In this document: positions 53,624 to 61,346 of the stretch, one piece after another
Position numbering within the stretch: position 1 is the first letter of the stretch
Layout of the letters: each line of letters begins with the position of its first letter
From: Poriferisodalis sp965221195
Lineage (GTDB): Bacteria > Actinomycetota > Acidimicrobiia > Acidimicrobiales > Poriferisodalaceae
Direction of reading: 5' to 3'
Length of the DNA: 64,000 bases
Assembly: GCA_965221195.1 (NCBI GenBank)
Contig: OZ244864.1
Span: 868,001 to 932,000, forward strand
Program-made: the position numbers and the translations under genes
The notes under the pieces: generated by a model
Database searches by the model: none
Told to the model about the DNA's origin: nothing
What the model saw: the letters and a program-made list of their open reading frames with translations, nothing else

Positions 53624-55063
53624 ATGAGTTCGCAGCGTCCGAACCCGCCGCTCGGCGGGTCGCGGTCGGGGCTGCTCGCGGCACCGGGGTTCCTGCGTCT
53701 GTGGGCAGCGCAGGTGGTGAGTTCGTTCGGTGATTGGATCGGGCTACTTGCGATCATCGAGGTAGCGCGGCGCATCGGCGGCGATCAGCCCGGCTCCGCA
53801 ATCGCGCTGGTGGTGACAGCGCGGGTGCTTCCCGGCTTTTTCCTAGCCTCCGCTGGCGGCATCATCGTTGACCGTTTCAACCGCAAACGGCTCTTGGTGA
53901 TATGCGACATTGCGCGCGCCAGTGTGCTGTTGACCATTCCGTTCATTGATCGGGTGTGGCTCTTGGTGCTTGCATCGCTGGCGCTTGAGTTGGCCACCTC
54001 GTTGTGGAGTCCGGCCAAGGAAGCGATCGTTCCCAACATCGTGCCCGCCGAGCATCTCACTGCTGCGAACTCGCTGGGCCTAGTAGCTGCGTACGGCACG
54101 TTTCCGCTGGGTGCTGGCGCATTTGCGCTCATGGCCAAACTCGGCGAGTTGATCGGCTGGACAGATATTGGCCAAGTGGAGATGTCGCTGGTGCTCGACT
54201 CGGCCACCTTCCTCATTGCTGCTGCGATCATTGCGACGCTGCCGCTGTCTCCGCATGCCACTGTGGCTCGCCGCCGTCGTGACACCGGTCGCCGCATCGA
54301 CTGGCGGCAAGGCTTCCGTGAGCTGCGCGAAGGCTGGGATTTCATTGCTTTGAACCCGCAGGTGCGTGCGGTGCTGGTGGGTCTGGGCACCGGCATGGTT
54401 GGCGGTGGGATGCTGGTGCCGCTGGGAGCGGTGTTCAACGATGAAGTGCTGGGCGCCGGCAGCGCTGGTTTCAGCTCAATTTTGGTGGCGATGGGTCTGG
54501 GTGTCGGCGGCGGTGTGGCGCTGGTGACGGTGCTGCAAAGCGCCGCCAACCACTTCGGCCGCCAATCCGCCCTCGCGGCACAGGGGCGTGCGCGCCTGTT
54601 TGTGCTCTCAGTGTTCGTGGCCGGTGCCTCGCTGTTGTTCGCCGCCTCGGCTTCGATCACATTGTTGGTGCTCGCCGGGGTGCTGCTGCTGGGGCTCGCC
54701 GCCGGTTCGGTGTATGTCACCGGTTTGACACTGCTGCACGAGAATGTGGAAGAGGTGCTGCGAGGGCGGGTCTTCGCGGCGATGTACACGCTGGTGCGGT
54801 TCTGCCTGCTGATCTCGATGGCGGCCGGAGGGTTCTTGTCAGATGGCTTCCAGTGGTTCTTTGGCGTTGCGTTCGACAACCAGATCAGGTTCGGCGATGC
54901 CACGTTTTCTTTGCCCGGTGTGCGGGGAGCGCTGTGGCTCGGCGCGCTGTTGATCTTGTCGGCAGGTCTGCTGGCTGCTCTTTCGCTGCGCAGCGGGCAA
55001 GGTCAAGGCCGCCGTGTACCTCAGCCGCCTCAGCCAGCCGACGAGGCCGAGGCCAACTCGTGA
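53624..55063 (+). CDS. MFS transporter
   Basis: A 479-residue protein with about 12 hydrophobic segments. The N-terminal FLRLWAAQVVSSFGDWIGLLAI and the loop-2/3 segment GGIIVDRFNRKRLLVICD match the drug-efflux/enterobactin exporter-like (MFS_3) group. A charged C-terminal tail follows the last helix. It lies 13 bases after topA and overlaps tmk by four bases (stop TGA within GTGA), so it is embedded in a topA-MFS-tmk transcript. The substrate is unknown. Confidence 0.88.
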   Translation: MSSQRPNPPLGGSRSGLLAAPGFLRLWAAQVVSSFGDWIGLLAIIEVARRIGGDQPGSAIALVVTARVLPGFFLASAGGIIVDRFNRKRLLVICDIARASVLLTIPFIDRVWLLVLASLALELATSLWSPAKEAIVPNIVPAEHLTAANSLGLVAAYGTFPLGAGAFALMAKLGELIGWTDIGQVEMSLVLDSATFLIAAAIIATLPLSPHATVARRRRDTGRRIDWRQGFRELREGWDFIALNPQVRAVLVGLGTGMVGGGMLVPLGAVFNDEVLGAGSAGFSSILVAMGLGVGGGVALVTVLQSAANHFGRQSALAAQGRARLFVLSVFVAGASLLFAASASITLLVLAGVLLLGLAAGSVYVTGLTLLHENVEEVLRGRVFAAMYTLVRFCLLISMAAGGFLSDGFQWFFGVAFDNQIRFGDATFSLPGVRGALWLGALLILSAGLLAALSLRSGQGQGRRVPQPPQPADEAEANS

Positions 55064-55773
55064 CCGCTCGCGGACGCTACATCGCCTTTGAGGGCGCAGA
55101 AGGTGTCGGCAAGTCAACGCAGGCGACGCGTCTCGCTGCGGATCTTGATGCTGTGCTGACCCGCGAGCCTGGGGTCACACCGCTGGGTGCGCACCTACGC
55201 GATTTGCTGATTTATTCAAACCTCTGGCCCACTCCTAGGTCGGAGGCACTGTTGTTTTCGGCCGACCGAGCGCAGCACATTGCCGAAGTTGTTGCAGTTG
55301 AGCTGGCCAACGGGCGCCATGTTGTGACGGATCGATCGTATGGCTCAATGCTGGCTTATCAGGGCTATGGACGCGGTTTGCCGATTGAGGAGTTGCGTCT
55401 TTTGACGCAGTACGCATCTCGCCGCCCAGAACCTCCACCTGTGGGCCATCCGCTGCCCGATGTGCTCATTCCCGATGTGGTCGTGCTACTTGAGATGCCG
55501 CTCTTCGATGCGCGCCAACGCATCAGTCGTCGCCTTGATGGCACCGACGGTGATCAGTTGGCACTCTGGCGTGATGGCGCTTCGACGGTTCGCCAAAAAG
55601 ACAAGTTCGAACATGAAGACCACCGTTTTTGGGAGCGCGTGCAGAGAGGTTTCAAGTCGTTGTGTGCAGAGGAACCTGAGCGCTGGGTGAGCGTGAACGC
55701 TTTAGGCAGTATCGACGAAGTTGCGGCGCGTGTCAGAGCGGCTCTCGCAGGAAAGTTCGCAGGCGATGCATAG
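55060..55773 (+). CDS. tmk: Thymidylate kinase
   Basis: Tmk phosphorylates dTMP to dTDP. The P-loop is IAFEGAEGVGKSTQ, the DR motif is VVTDRSYGSMLAYQG, and the TREPGVTPLG segment binds the nucleotide. The length of 237 residues is a little above typical because of an insert around EPPPVGHPLPDVLIP. The GTG at 55060 overlaps the MFS stop codon. The delta' subunit-like gene follows after 130 bases, and tmk-holB is a common bacterial pair. Confidence 0.95.
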   Translation: MTARGRYIAFEGAEGVGKSTQATRLAADLDAVLTREPGVTPLGAHLRDLLIYSNLWPTPRSEALLFSADRAQHIAEVVAVELANGRHVVTDRSYGSMLAYQGYGRGLPIEELRLLTQYASRRPEPPPVGHPLPDVLIPDVVVLLEMPLFDARQRISRRLDGTDGDQLALWRDGASTVRQKDKFEHEDHRFWERVQRGFKSLCAEEPERWVSVNALGSIDEVAARVRAALAGKFAGDA

Positions 55774-55903
55774 GCCATCGGCTCATCCCCACCCGATGCC
55801 TCTTGATCTGATGCTTGATTTGATGTCCCGCTGCACCAGTTTTAGCTGCGGATGTGCGCCAAATCGGCGCGGTAACACCTCTTCGGTGAGTTGAGAGATT
55901 CTT

Positions 55904-57244
55904 GTGTCGCCAGATGCCGCCTCGCCAGATGCCGCCTCGCCAGACGTTGGCAACGAAGAGCAGGCAGTTTCCCCAGAGCCAGCAGAACTGTCGCTGTTTG
56001 ACTTCGGCGATGCGTCGCCGCAGCCGGACATGCCGGAGTCTGTGCCTCAATCGGAGCGCTCTGCCCCCGACCCGCCCCCGTCGGCACCGCCAGTTGAGAT
56101 CGTTCCCCCCCAGGTTGTTCCAGATGCGTCTGGGCCGCCGTCGTCCCCGTCCTCGCCGTCGTCCTTGTCATCGTCCTCAGACCCACCAGTTTACGAGTCT
56201 CCGCTCGGCAACCTGCTCGACGGCATTATCGGACAGTCGGACGCTGTTGCTCGGCTGCAGGCAGCGCTGAGATCACCACTGCCGGCGTATTTGTTCGTTG
56301 GTCCCGCTGGAGCCGGTCTGCGCGACGCGGCATGTCGGTTCGCAGGCGAACTGCTAGCGGCTCGTAGTGCCACACCGGAGCGGGAGCGACGTCTCGCCTT
56401 GGCCACGCAGCACCCTGATTTGTTGCTGTTCGACCGTGTCGGCGCCGCTATGACAGCAGATCAGGCTCGCCAAGCTGTTCGCGAGGCGGTTGCGACACCC
56501 GTCAGCGGAGACCGGAAAGTCATCGTTCTCAGTGACGTTGACCGCGCCGGGCTGCAAGCACCAATCTTGCTGAAATCTGTGGAGGAGCCGCCGCCGTCGT
56601 GCGTGTTTGTGCTGCTCGCTGAGGAGGTCAACCGGGCGATGGAGACACTGGCCTCTCGCTGCGTCCGGGTTAACTTTGAGGCGCTCAGCGAGACTGACCT
56701 CGCTGCGGTGCTGCGCGATGGCGGCATTTCACACGAGCGTGCATCGTTTGCGGCGGAGGCTGCGGGCGGGTCGATCGAACGTGCGCGCCTGCTCGCCTCC
56801 GATGACGCCGCTGCCCAACGCGTTGACATGTGGCAGGGATTTCGCGGCTCGTTGGACGGCACCGCGTCGAGCGCCATAGCAGCCGCCGACGCCGCGCTGG
56901 CAGCTACCGAAGCTGCTACGGCCCCGCTTGAGGCGCGTCATGACACCGAGCGAGCCGAAGCCACCGAGCGTGCTGAGCTGTACGGCGCCAACGTTGGCCG
57001 CAGCACGCTCGACGAGCGCCATCGTCGTGAGCTGCGACGCTTGCAGACCGATGAACTCACTATGGGCTTCGCTGTGTTGTCGGCGCAGATCCGCAATGAG
57101 GCGAGTAGTGGTGTGCTGGCTGCCTCTGTTGCGGCACAGGAGCTGGGCGCAGTTGCCGATGCTGCTGGGTCGCTTCGCTTCAACGTCAACCAACGGTTGG
57201 CCCTGAGCTGGCTCTTTACCCGTCTCGGCCGCTGCGGCCACTGA
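55904..57244 (+). CDS. holB: DNA polymerase III clamp-loader delta'-like subunit with N-terminal extension
   Basis: The clamp-loader AAA+ domain begins at LLDGIIGQSDAVARLQAAL. The P-loop position reads VGPAGAGLRDAA, with Leu in place of the catalytic Lys, so ATP binding is probably lost, as is usual for delta'. The segment DRKVIVLSDVDRAGLQAPILLKSVEEPPPSCVF and the SRCVRVNF end are typical. Unusually, the first about 100 residues are a Pro/Ser-rich extension containing the ELSLFDF motif, which resembles a beta-clamp-binding motif (QLxLF type). The GTG at 55904 starts a short repeat (SPDAASPDAASPD). It follows tmk. Confidence 0.85.
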   Translation: MSPDAASPDAASPDVGNEEQAVSPEPAELSLFDFGDASPQPDMPESVPQSERSAPDPPPSAPPVEIVPPQVVPDASGPPSSPSSPSSLSSSSDPPVYESPLGNLLDGIIGQSDAVARLQAALRSPLPAYLFVGPAGAGLRDAACRFAGELLAARSATPERERRLALATQHPDLLLFDRVGAAMTADQARQAVREAVATPVSGDRKVIVLSDVDRAGLQAPILLKSVEEPPPSCVFVLLAEEVNRAMETLASRCVRVNFEALSETDLAAVLRDGGISHERASFAAEAAGGSIERARLLASDDAAAQRVDMWQGFRGSLDGTASSAIAAADAALAATEAATAPLEARHDTERAEATERAELYGANVGRSTLDERHRRELRRLQTDELTMGFAVLSAQIRNEASSGVLAASVAAQELGAVADAAGSLRFNVNQRLALSWLFTRLGRCGH

Positions 57245-57294
57245 CACGCGGCCGATAGGCCAAGCGCCAGTGTTGCTGCTGTCGCGCTGCCCGT

Positions 57295-57358
57295 TCTGGG
57301 TGCAGTTCAGTCTGGGCGCAGTTCAGTCTGAGCGTTGCTCGTTCTGGGCGTTGCTCGG
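57295..57358. repeat. 16-bp tandem repeat downstream of holB
   Basis: Four consecutive 16-bp units (57295, 57311, 57327, 57343), the first two differing at one base (TCTGGGTGCAGTTCAG). It lies in the 315-base region between holB and the desaturase gene, next to the tRNA gene; nothing else is visible there. Confidence 0.85.
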
Positions 57359-57370
57359 CCAGTTTGTTGA

Positions 57371-57441
57371 GCCCGAGGTGGGGATTGAACCCACGACCTG
57401 CTCTTTACGAGAGAGCCGCTCTGCCACTGAGCTACTCGGGC
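57371..57441 (-). tRNA. tRNA-Thr (anticodon CGT)
   Basis: The minus strand folds into a full cloverleaf: acceptor GCCCGAG/CTCGGGC, D-stem GCTC/GAGC with AGTGGCA loop, anticodon stem GCTCT/AGAGC with loop CTCGTAA (anticodon CGT, reading ACG), five-base variable loop and T arm GTGGG-TTCAATC-CCCAC. Length 71; CCA is not encoded. Confidence 0.95.
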
Positions 57442-57559
57442 ACCCGGCGGCTCAAGGTACCAGTGCGGGCCCGCCACCCACCACGAAAGCCCGCGCCGGG
57501 CCGGGGCAGCTTGCGTCGGGTTGGGCCTGTGGGCTTGCCCCAGAGCTAGGTCTGTCGGG

Positions 57560-58498
57560 CTAGCGCAGCAGTGCTGGGTTGCTGCGCAAAGAACTCCGTG
57601 CCTCGGCGTAGCGTTCAGCGAACCGTTGGCCGACGCGACCGATGCGGTCGATCAGTGCCATGAGATGTTCCCGAGCAGCTTCGGCAATGCTCGACAGTCC
57701 GGTCAGTTCCGGCAGGTTCCAGTCGCGCACCACGACGGGCTGCAAAATTTGGTCGTGGTGTATTGCCAAGTCGTAGATACCGGCTGCGGCGATGGTGCGT
57801 GCATGAGCGTCAAAGTCGTCAATGCCCAAGCCCGGCATGGCAAAGCCACTCACCTGGTTGGCGATGGCTACCACTGCGCTGGAAGGGTCCAGTTCGACGG
57901 CTGCGCCCATCACATCGCGGTAGAACAAGAAGTGCAGGTTCTCATCGAAGGCGACCCGGCGCATGATGGCCTTGCCGGCGGGATCGTCGATGTGACGGCC
58001 GGTGTTGAAATGCGCGATGCGCGTGGCCAACTCCTGCAGCGTGACGTATGCAAGGCCCTCCAGCGCGTTAGGAGGCTCGGGCACCTGCCCGTTCTGCACT
58101 TGGGCCATCCGGGCTCGTTCCAATGCGACTGGGTCGAGCGCTCGAGTCACCGAGAGATAGTCGTAGATGACCCGGCCGTGACGTCCTTCCTCGGCGGTCC
58201 AGCGGCGCACCCATTCACCCCAGGCGCCTTCGCGGCCGAAGAGCCGTTCTGAGTCGCGGAAGTAGTAGGGCAGATTTTCTTCGGTGAGGACATTCACGAA
58301 GAGGGCGCTGCGAGCTTCTTCGCTCAGATTGGCTTCGGCAGGCGACCATTCGTAGTCGGGGGCGAAGTCTTCGCCACGGCTCCACGGTACCAGCGCGTGG
58401 GGGTGCCATTCCTTGGTCTGCCGCAAATGCCGTTCAAGCAGTCGTTCCACCGTTGGCTCAAGTTCGGCGAGCGTTTGGAGATCATGTTGTGCAGACAT
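57560..58498 (-). CDS. Acyl-ACP desaturase (soluble di-iron, ferritin-like)
   Basis: A 312-residue protein of the plant/mycobacterial stearoyl-ACP desaturase type. The iron ligands are found in the order TEENLPYYFRD, TAEEGRHGRVIYDYL and later FDENLHFLFYRDV, the ExxH pairs lying in the last two. It introduces a double bond into acyl chains on acyl carrier protein, using ferredoxin electrons and O2. The ATG at 58498 begins MSAQHDLQTLAELEP. It is separated by about 200 bases from the accessory RelBE-like pair. No desaturase partner (ferredoxin or reductase) is adjacent. Confidence 0.93.
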   Translation of the reverse strand: MSAQHDLQTLAELEPTVERLLERHLRQTKEWHPHALVPWSRGEDFAPDYEWSPAEANLSEEARSALFVNVLTEENLPYYFRDSERLFGREGAWGEWVRRWTAEEGRHGRVIYDYLSVTRALDPVALERARMAQVQNGQVPEPPNALEGLAYVTLQELATRIAHFNTGRHIDDPAGKAIMRRVAFDENLHFLFYRDVMGAAVELDPSSAVVAIANQVSGFAMPGLGIDDFDAHARTIAAAGIYDLAIHHDQILQPVVVRDWNLPELTGLSSIAEAAREHLMALIDRIGRVGQRFAERYAEARSSLRSNPALLR

Positions 58499-58657
58499 CA
58501 AACATCGCCCGTCTCGGATCGCCTGTCTCGGATCCGAAGTGCAGCCTAACGAACGCTGTGCGCGCTCCGTGCATGCCGTGCTGATGCCGCAGGGCCCTCT
58601 CGCCGATGGGCAGCGCAGCTACATCGACGCAACGCTGACAAGATGTTGACGAGATAT

Positions 58658-58677
58658 TGTGAATACAAGTAATCACA
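58658..58677. promoter_or_regulatory. Inverted repeat in the RelBE-like promoter, candidate operator
   Basis: TGTGA-N10-TCACA, a perfect five-base inverted repeat, lies 28 bases before the antitoxin start. A TTGACG hexamer at 58646-58651 could be the -35 element. RHH antitoxins usually bind such palindromes to autorepress. Confidence 0.4.
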
Positions 58678-58704
58678 CATCGTTGACACGAGAGGGAGAC
58701 CTGC

Positions 58705-58932
58705 ATGCCGACATCTATTCGTCTTGAGCCTCATACCGAAGAGCGGCTTAGTTTTTTGGCTTCACAGACCGGTAGGAGCAAGGCGTTCTATCTGCGGGAG
58801 ATCATCGACCGCGGACTCGAAGACATTGAGGACTACTACTTGGCGGCAGATGTGCTTGAACGCCTCCGCAAAGGTCAGGAGAAGACTCACGCGACCGACG
58901 ACGTGAGGAAGGCACTTGGCTTGGAGGATTGA
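58705..58932 (+). CDS. RelB-like ribbon-helix-helix antitoxin
   Basis: A 75-residue protein. The N-terminus (MPTSIRLEPHTEERLSFLAS) is a ribbon-helix-helix DNA-binding motif, and YLREIIDRGLEDIEDYYLA resembles the linking helix of RelB/DinJ-type antitoxins. The acidic C-terminus (TDDVRKALGLED) should wrap the toxin. GGGAG is placed well upstream of the ATG at 58705. It overlaps the toxin gene by 17 bases, so both are translated together and the antitoxin is made first. An inverted repeat upstream is a likely operator. Confidence 0.88.
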   Translation: MPTSIRLEPHTEERLSFLASQTGRSKAFYLREIIDRGLEDIEDYYLAADVLERLRKGQEKTHATDDVRKALGLED

Positions 58933-59188
58933 CTACGCCGACACGGCCCAAAGCCAACTGCGCAAGGTTGACAAGCACTCGGCGCGTCGGATCTTGGATT
59001 ACATGGATACACGCGTCGCGTCTGGAGACCCGCGGCGCACGGGCCGAGTGCTCAGTGGACCCCTAGGCAAACTGTGGCGGTACCGCGTGGGTGATTTCCG
59101 AGTGATCTGCGATGTTCAAGACGAAGCAATGCGAGTGTTGGTGGTGACGGTGGCGAGACGGGACAAGGCCTACAGGCAGACCAAGTAG
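58916..59188 (+). CDS. RelE/ParE-family toxin
   Basis: A 90-residue protein. MAWRIDYADTAQSQLRKVDK is the typical N-terminus of RelE toxins, and RVLSGPLGKLWRYRVGDFRVICDV with a C-terminal LVVTVARRDKAY is the core sheet with basic catalytic residues. RelE toxins cleave mRNA at the ribosome. The start is an unusual TTG at 58916 inside the antitoxin gene; no ATG or GTG gives the conserved MAWR start. It pairs with the antitoxin at 58705-58932. Confidence 0.9.
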   Translation: MAWRIDYADTAQSQLRKVDKHSARRILDYMDTRVASGDPRRTGRVLSGPLGKLWRYRVGDFRVICDVQDEAMRVLVVTVARRDKAYRQTK

Positions 59189-59246
59189 GGTCACCGCCCG
59201 TAAGCGCTGCTGTAACCTAAAAATAACTTTTATCTCATGATTCAAT

Positions 59247-60359
59247 TCAAGATAGGCTGAATTCACTGCGCCGTATTGCACTGATAGCTGAGGCTGTGAG
59301 CATTTCATTTGGTGATTCGACATATGGCCTAGTCATCGTTCGTACTGTCTCTCGTGGACCAGCTATGAGTACGTACTCAACGTTTCTTAGGTGTGAGATT
59401 TCGCCGACTCGCAGGCCGTCAGGCGAATGGATGCCAATTTGAGCGCCTACATATCGCTTGGAATCAAACGCCAGTGGCACTATTTCTTCGTAGTTGGAAC
59501 AATATTCCATGAGTTCAGCCAACGTGAGCCACGATTCGTTGTTGTAGGAAAGCACAAGAACTTCGGCGTTCAAGTCCCGAATGGTTGACTGAAGTGCTGT
59601 AGGCATCTGACGCTTCTTGTTGAAGTCGCTCTTGGTCGAATCATCGCGACTGTCGGTACGCTTGCAGGCAACACCGTAGTGTGCTGGAGCGTCCCATGCG
59701 ACGAGAGTCTCGAAGATGTGATAATTTGTGTAGTAGCGGTGTTGATTGTATGGGGGATCTAGATAAGCGAAATCAACTTTGTCTAGTTTGGGCGCCAGTT
59801 CAACTGCGTCGCCTCGTATAGTTTTTCCGTTTCCACTCAGCAGTTTTGGTTTTCGCAATTCTAGGTTGTTGTAGGAGCGATCTGACCACTTCTTCAAGTA
59901 CGCCATCTGCACAGCCGTAGTTGAGTCAACTCGATCCGCGGCCAAAATCAGAGATGTCAGAAGTATTGGAAAGAGCATCGAGTCACGAAAATCTTTTTCA
60001 AGTGCTTCACGAATAGCATCTATACGCATACCATTGTGACGTTGAAAAAATCTCGACTTGATACAAAACGTCTCAGTAAAATAGCCATGCACTGGATCTA
60101 ACTGGCTCAGAAACGTGAGCGCATCGTCCAGTTCACGATCATCTATCTCGCTGACGCAAAGCGAAATCCAGCAACGTCCAAACACTTCCGAATAGCGCGC
60201 CGTGTCAACTGCTGTGACTGATGCTCCGTTGCGCTTGAGTGCTTGAGCAACGCGGGTGGTACCTGTAAACAAGTCAAGCGCCGTGGTACAACCTGACCGC
60301 AAGAACAAGTCAATGATTGTAGGCACTAGACGCCGTTTGGAGCCGAGATACTTGATCAC
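59247..60359 (-). CDS. Solitary D12-class N6-adenine DNA methyltransferase
   Basis: A 370-residue enzyme of the Dam/D12 class. The S-adenosylmethionine-binding motif is LDLFTGTTRVAQALKRNG, the catalytic motif is FAYLDPPYNQHRYYTNYH and the N-terminal VIKYLGSKRRLVPTII is diagnostic. It methylates adenine N6. The GTG at 60359 has GAGAGGG upstream and fits the family start; an in-frame TTG at 60386 is less likely. The gene is clearly A+T-richer than its neighbours, which suggests transfer. No restriction endonuclease gene is next to it in either direction: the neighbours are a toxin-antitoxin pair and superoxide dismutase. It may be an orphan methylase or protect against a restriction enzyme lost from here. 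Confidence 0.9.
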   Translation of the reverse strand: MIKYLGSKRRLVPTIIDLFLRSGCTTALDLFTGTTRVAQALKRNGASVTAVDTARYSEVFGRCWISLCVSEIDDRELDDALTFLSQLDPVHGYFTETFCIKSRFFQRHNGMRIDAIREALEKDFRDSMLFPILLTSLILAADRVDSTTAVQMAYLKKWSDRSYNNLELRKPKLLSGNGKTIRGDAVELAPKLDKVDFAYLDPPYNQHRYYTNYHIFETLVAWDAPAHYGVACKRTDSRDDSTKSDFNKKRQMPTALQSTIRDLNAEVLVLSYNNESWLTLAELMEYCSNYEEIVPLAFDSKRYVGAQIGIHSPDGLRVGEISHLRNVEYVLIAGPRETVRTMTRPYVESPNEMLTASAISAIRRSEFSLS

Positions 60360-60487
60360 TTCACAAACCCTCTCAAGAATCGGCAAACTCTACCAGTGAT
60401 TTCCTAGCAGCGTAGCGTCAACCTACGGATGCGACCGTAGACAAAACGTAGGCAATTAGCCGATATGAAAGTGTGCGCGGAGACGAT

Positions 60488-60517
60488 CTACCGGGCCGCT
60501 CACTACCGGACCGCTCA
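60488..60517. repeat. 15-bp direct repeat
   Basis: Two copies of CTACCGGGCCGCTCA with one substitution (60488-60502, 60503-60517), in the spacer between the D12 methyltransferase and superoxide dismutase genes. Confidence 0.7.
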
Positions 60518-60586
60518 CGTTGCTGCGGGTTTTACTGCGGCGTTAGCTCGTCAACCCGCTCATCTGGTGCGGTCCCTTACGGCGGG

Positions 60587-61204
60587 TTACGAAGTGGCCT
60601 GCACGGCTGCGGCGTAGTTGGCTGCGGCGAATTCCCAGTTAATCAAGTGCTCAACGAACGCAGCGGCGTAGGCGGGCCGGGCGTTTTGGTAGTCGAGGTA
60701 GTAGGCGTGCTCCCACACGTCAATCACCACCAACGGCGTCAACCCTTGCGTCAGCGGCGTCTGGGCATCATCGGTCTGCACGATGCGCAGGGCCTCAGCA
60801 CCGCCTGCAGCAGCATCGTGTACCAGCCATCCCCAGCCTGAAGCGAAGTTGCCGACTGCTTTTGCTGCAAAGTCGGTCAAGAACGCGTCGGTCCCTCCAA
60901 AGCTCGCATCTAGCGCCGCCGCCAAATCGCCTTCGGGAACGCCGCCGCCGTCGGGAGACATCGACTTCCAATAGAAATTGTGATTCCATGTCTGCGCGGC
61001 AGCGTTGAACAGTGGACCGGGCGGTAGCGAGCCGACCAAATCCTCCAAGGAACGATCCGCGTCGGGAGTTCCGGCCACGCCGTTGTTCAGGGTCGCCACA
61101 TAGCCAGCGTGGTGCTTGCCGTAATGGAAGCCGATCGTGCGCTCGCTGATGTGCGGGGCGAGCGCGTCCTGCGCGTACGGAAGTTCAGGAAGCTGAATGG
61201 TCAT
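60587..61204 (-). CDS. Fe/Mn superoxide dismutase
   Basis: A 205-residue enzyme converting superoxide to peroxide and oxygen. The start of the metal site is ISERTIGFHYGKHHAGYV (ligand His27), then TWNHNFYWKSM, and the C-terminal DVWEHAYYLDYQNARPAY gives the Asp and His ligands. The FHYGKHH form and TWNHNFYW segment are those of iron-type enzymes. The ATG at 61204 opens MTIQLPELPYAQDA; the frame is open upstream to 61645 but that part is antisense to the M16 gene start and has no support. No signal peptide, so it is cytoplasmic. Confidence 0.95.
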   Translation of the reverse strand: MTIQLPELPYAQDALAPHISERTIGFHYGKHHAGYVATLNNGVAGTPDADRSLEDLVGSLPPGPLFNAAAQTWNHNFYWKSMSPDGGGVPEGDLAAALDASFGGTDAFLTDFAAKAVGNFASGWGWLVHDAAAGGAEALRIVQTDDAQTPLTQGLTPLVVIDVWEHAYYLDYQNARPAYAAAFVEHLINWEFAAANYAAAVQATS

Positions 61205-61346
61205 GGGTGTACCACTTCTTTGTCGTAGGTTTAAGCGAACAGTTTGGGTGAGTATGCCATGCGAACACCGGAACTGCGAAGGCCAGAACTGAACCGCCGC
61301 TACCGTCATGCGCCGCGTACCACCCGCACAACTAGTGAGTTCTTTG

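Noticed and set aside
53785..54903. 372-codon minus-strand open frame
   Set aside because: It lies wholly antisense to the MFS gene; its Ser/Thr/Pro/Arg-rich product is the usual shadow of a high-G+C membrane-protein gene.
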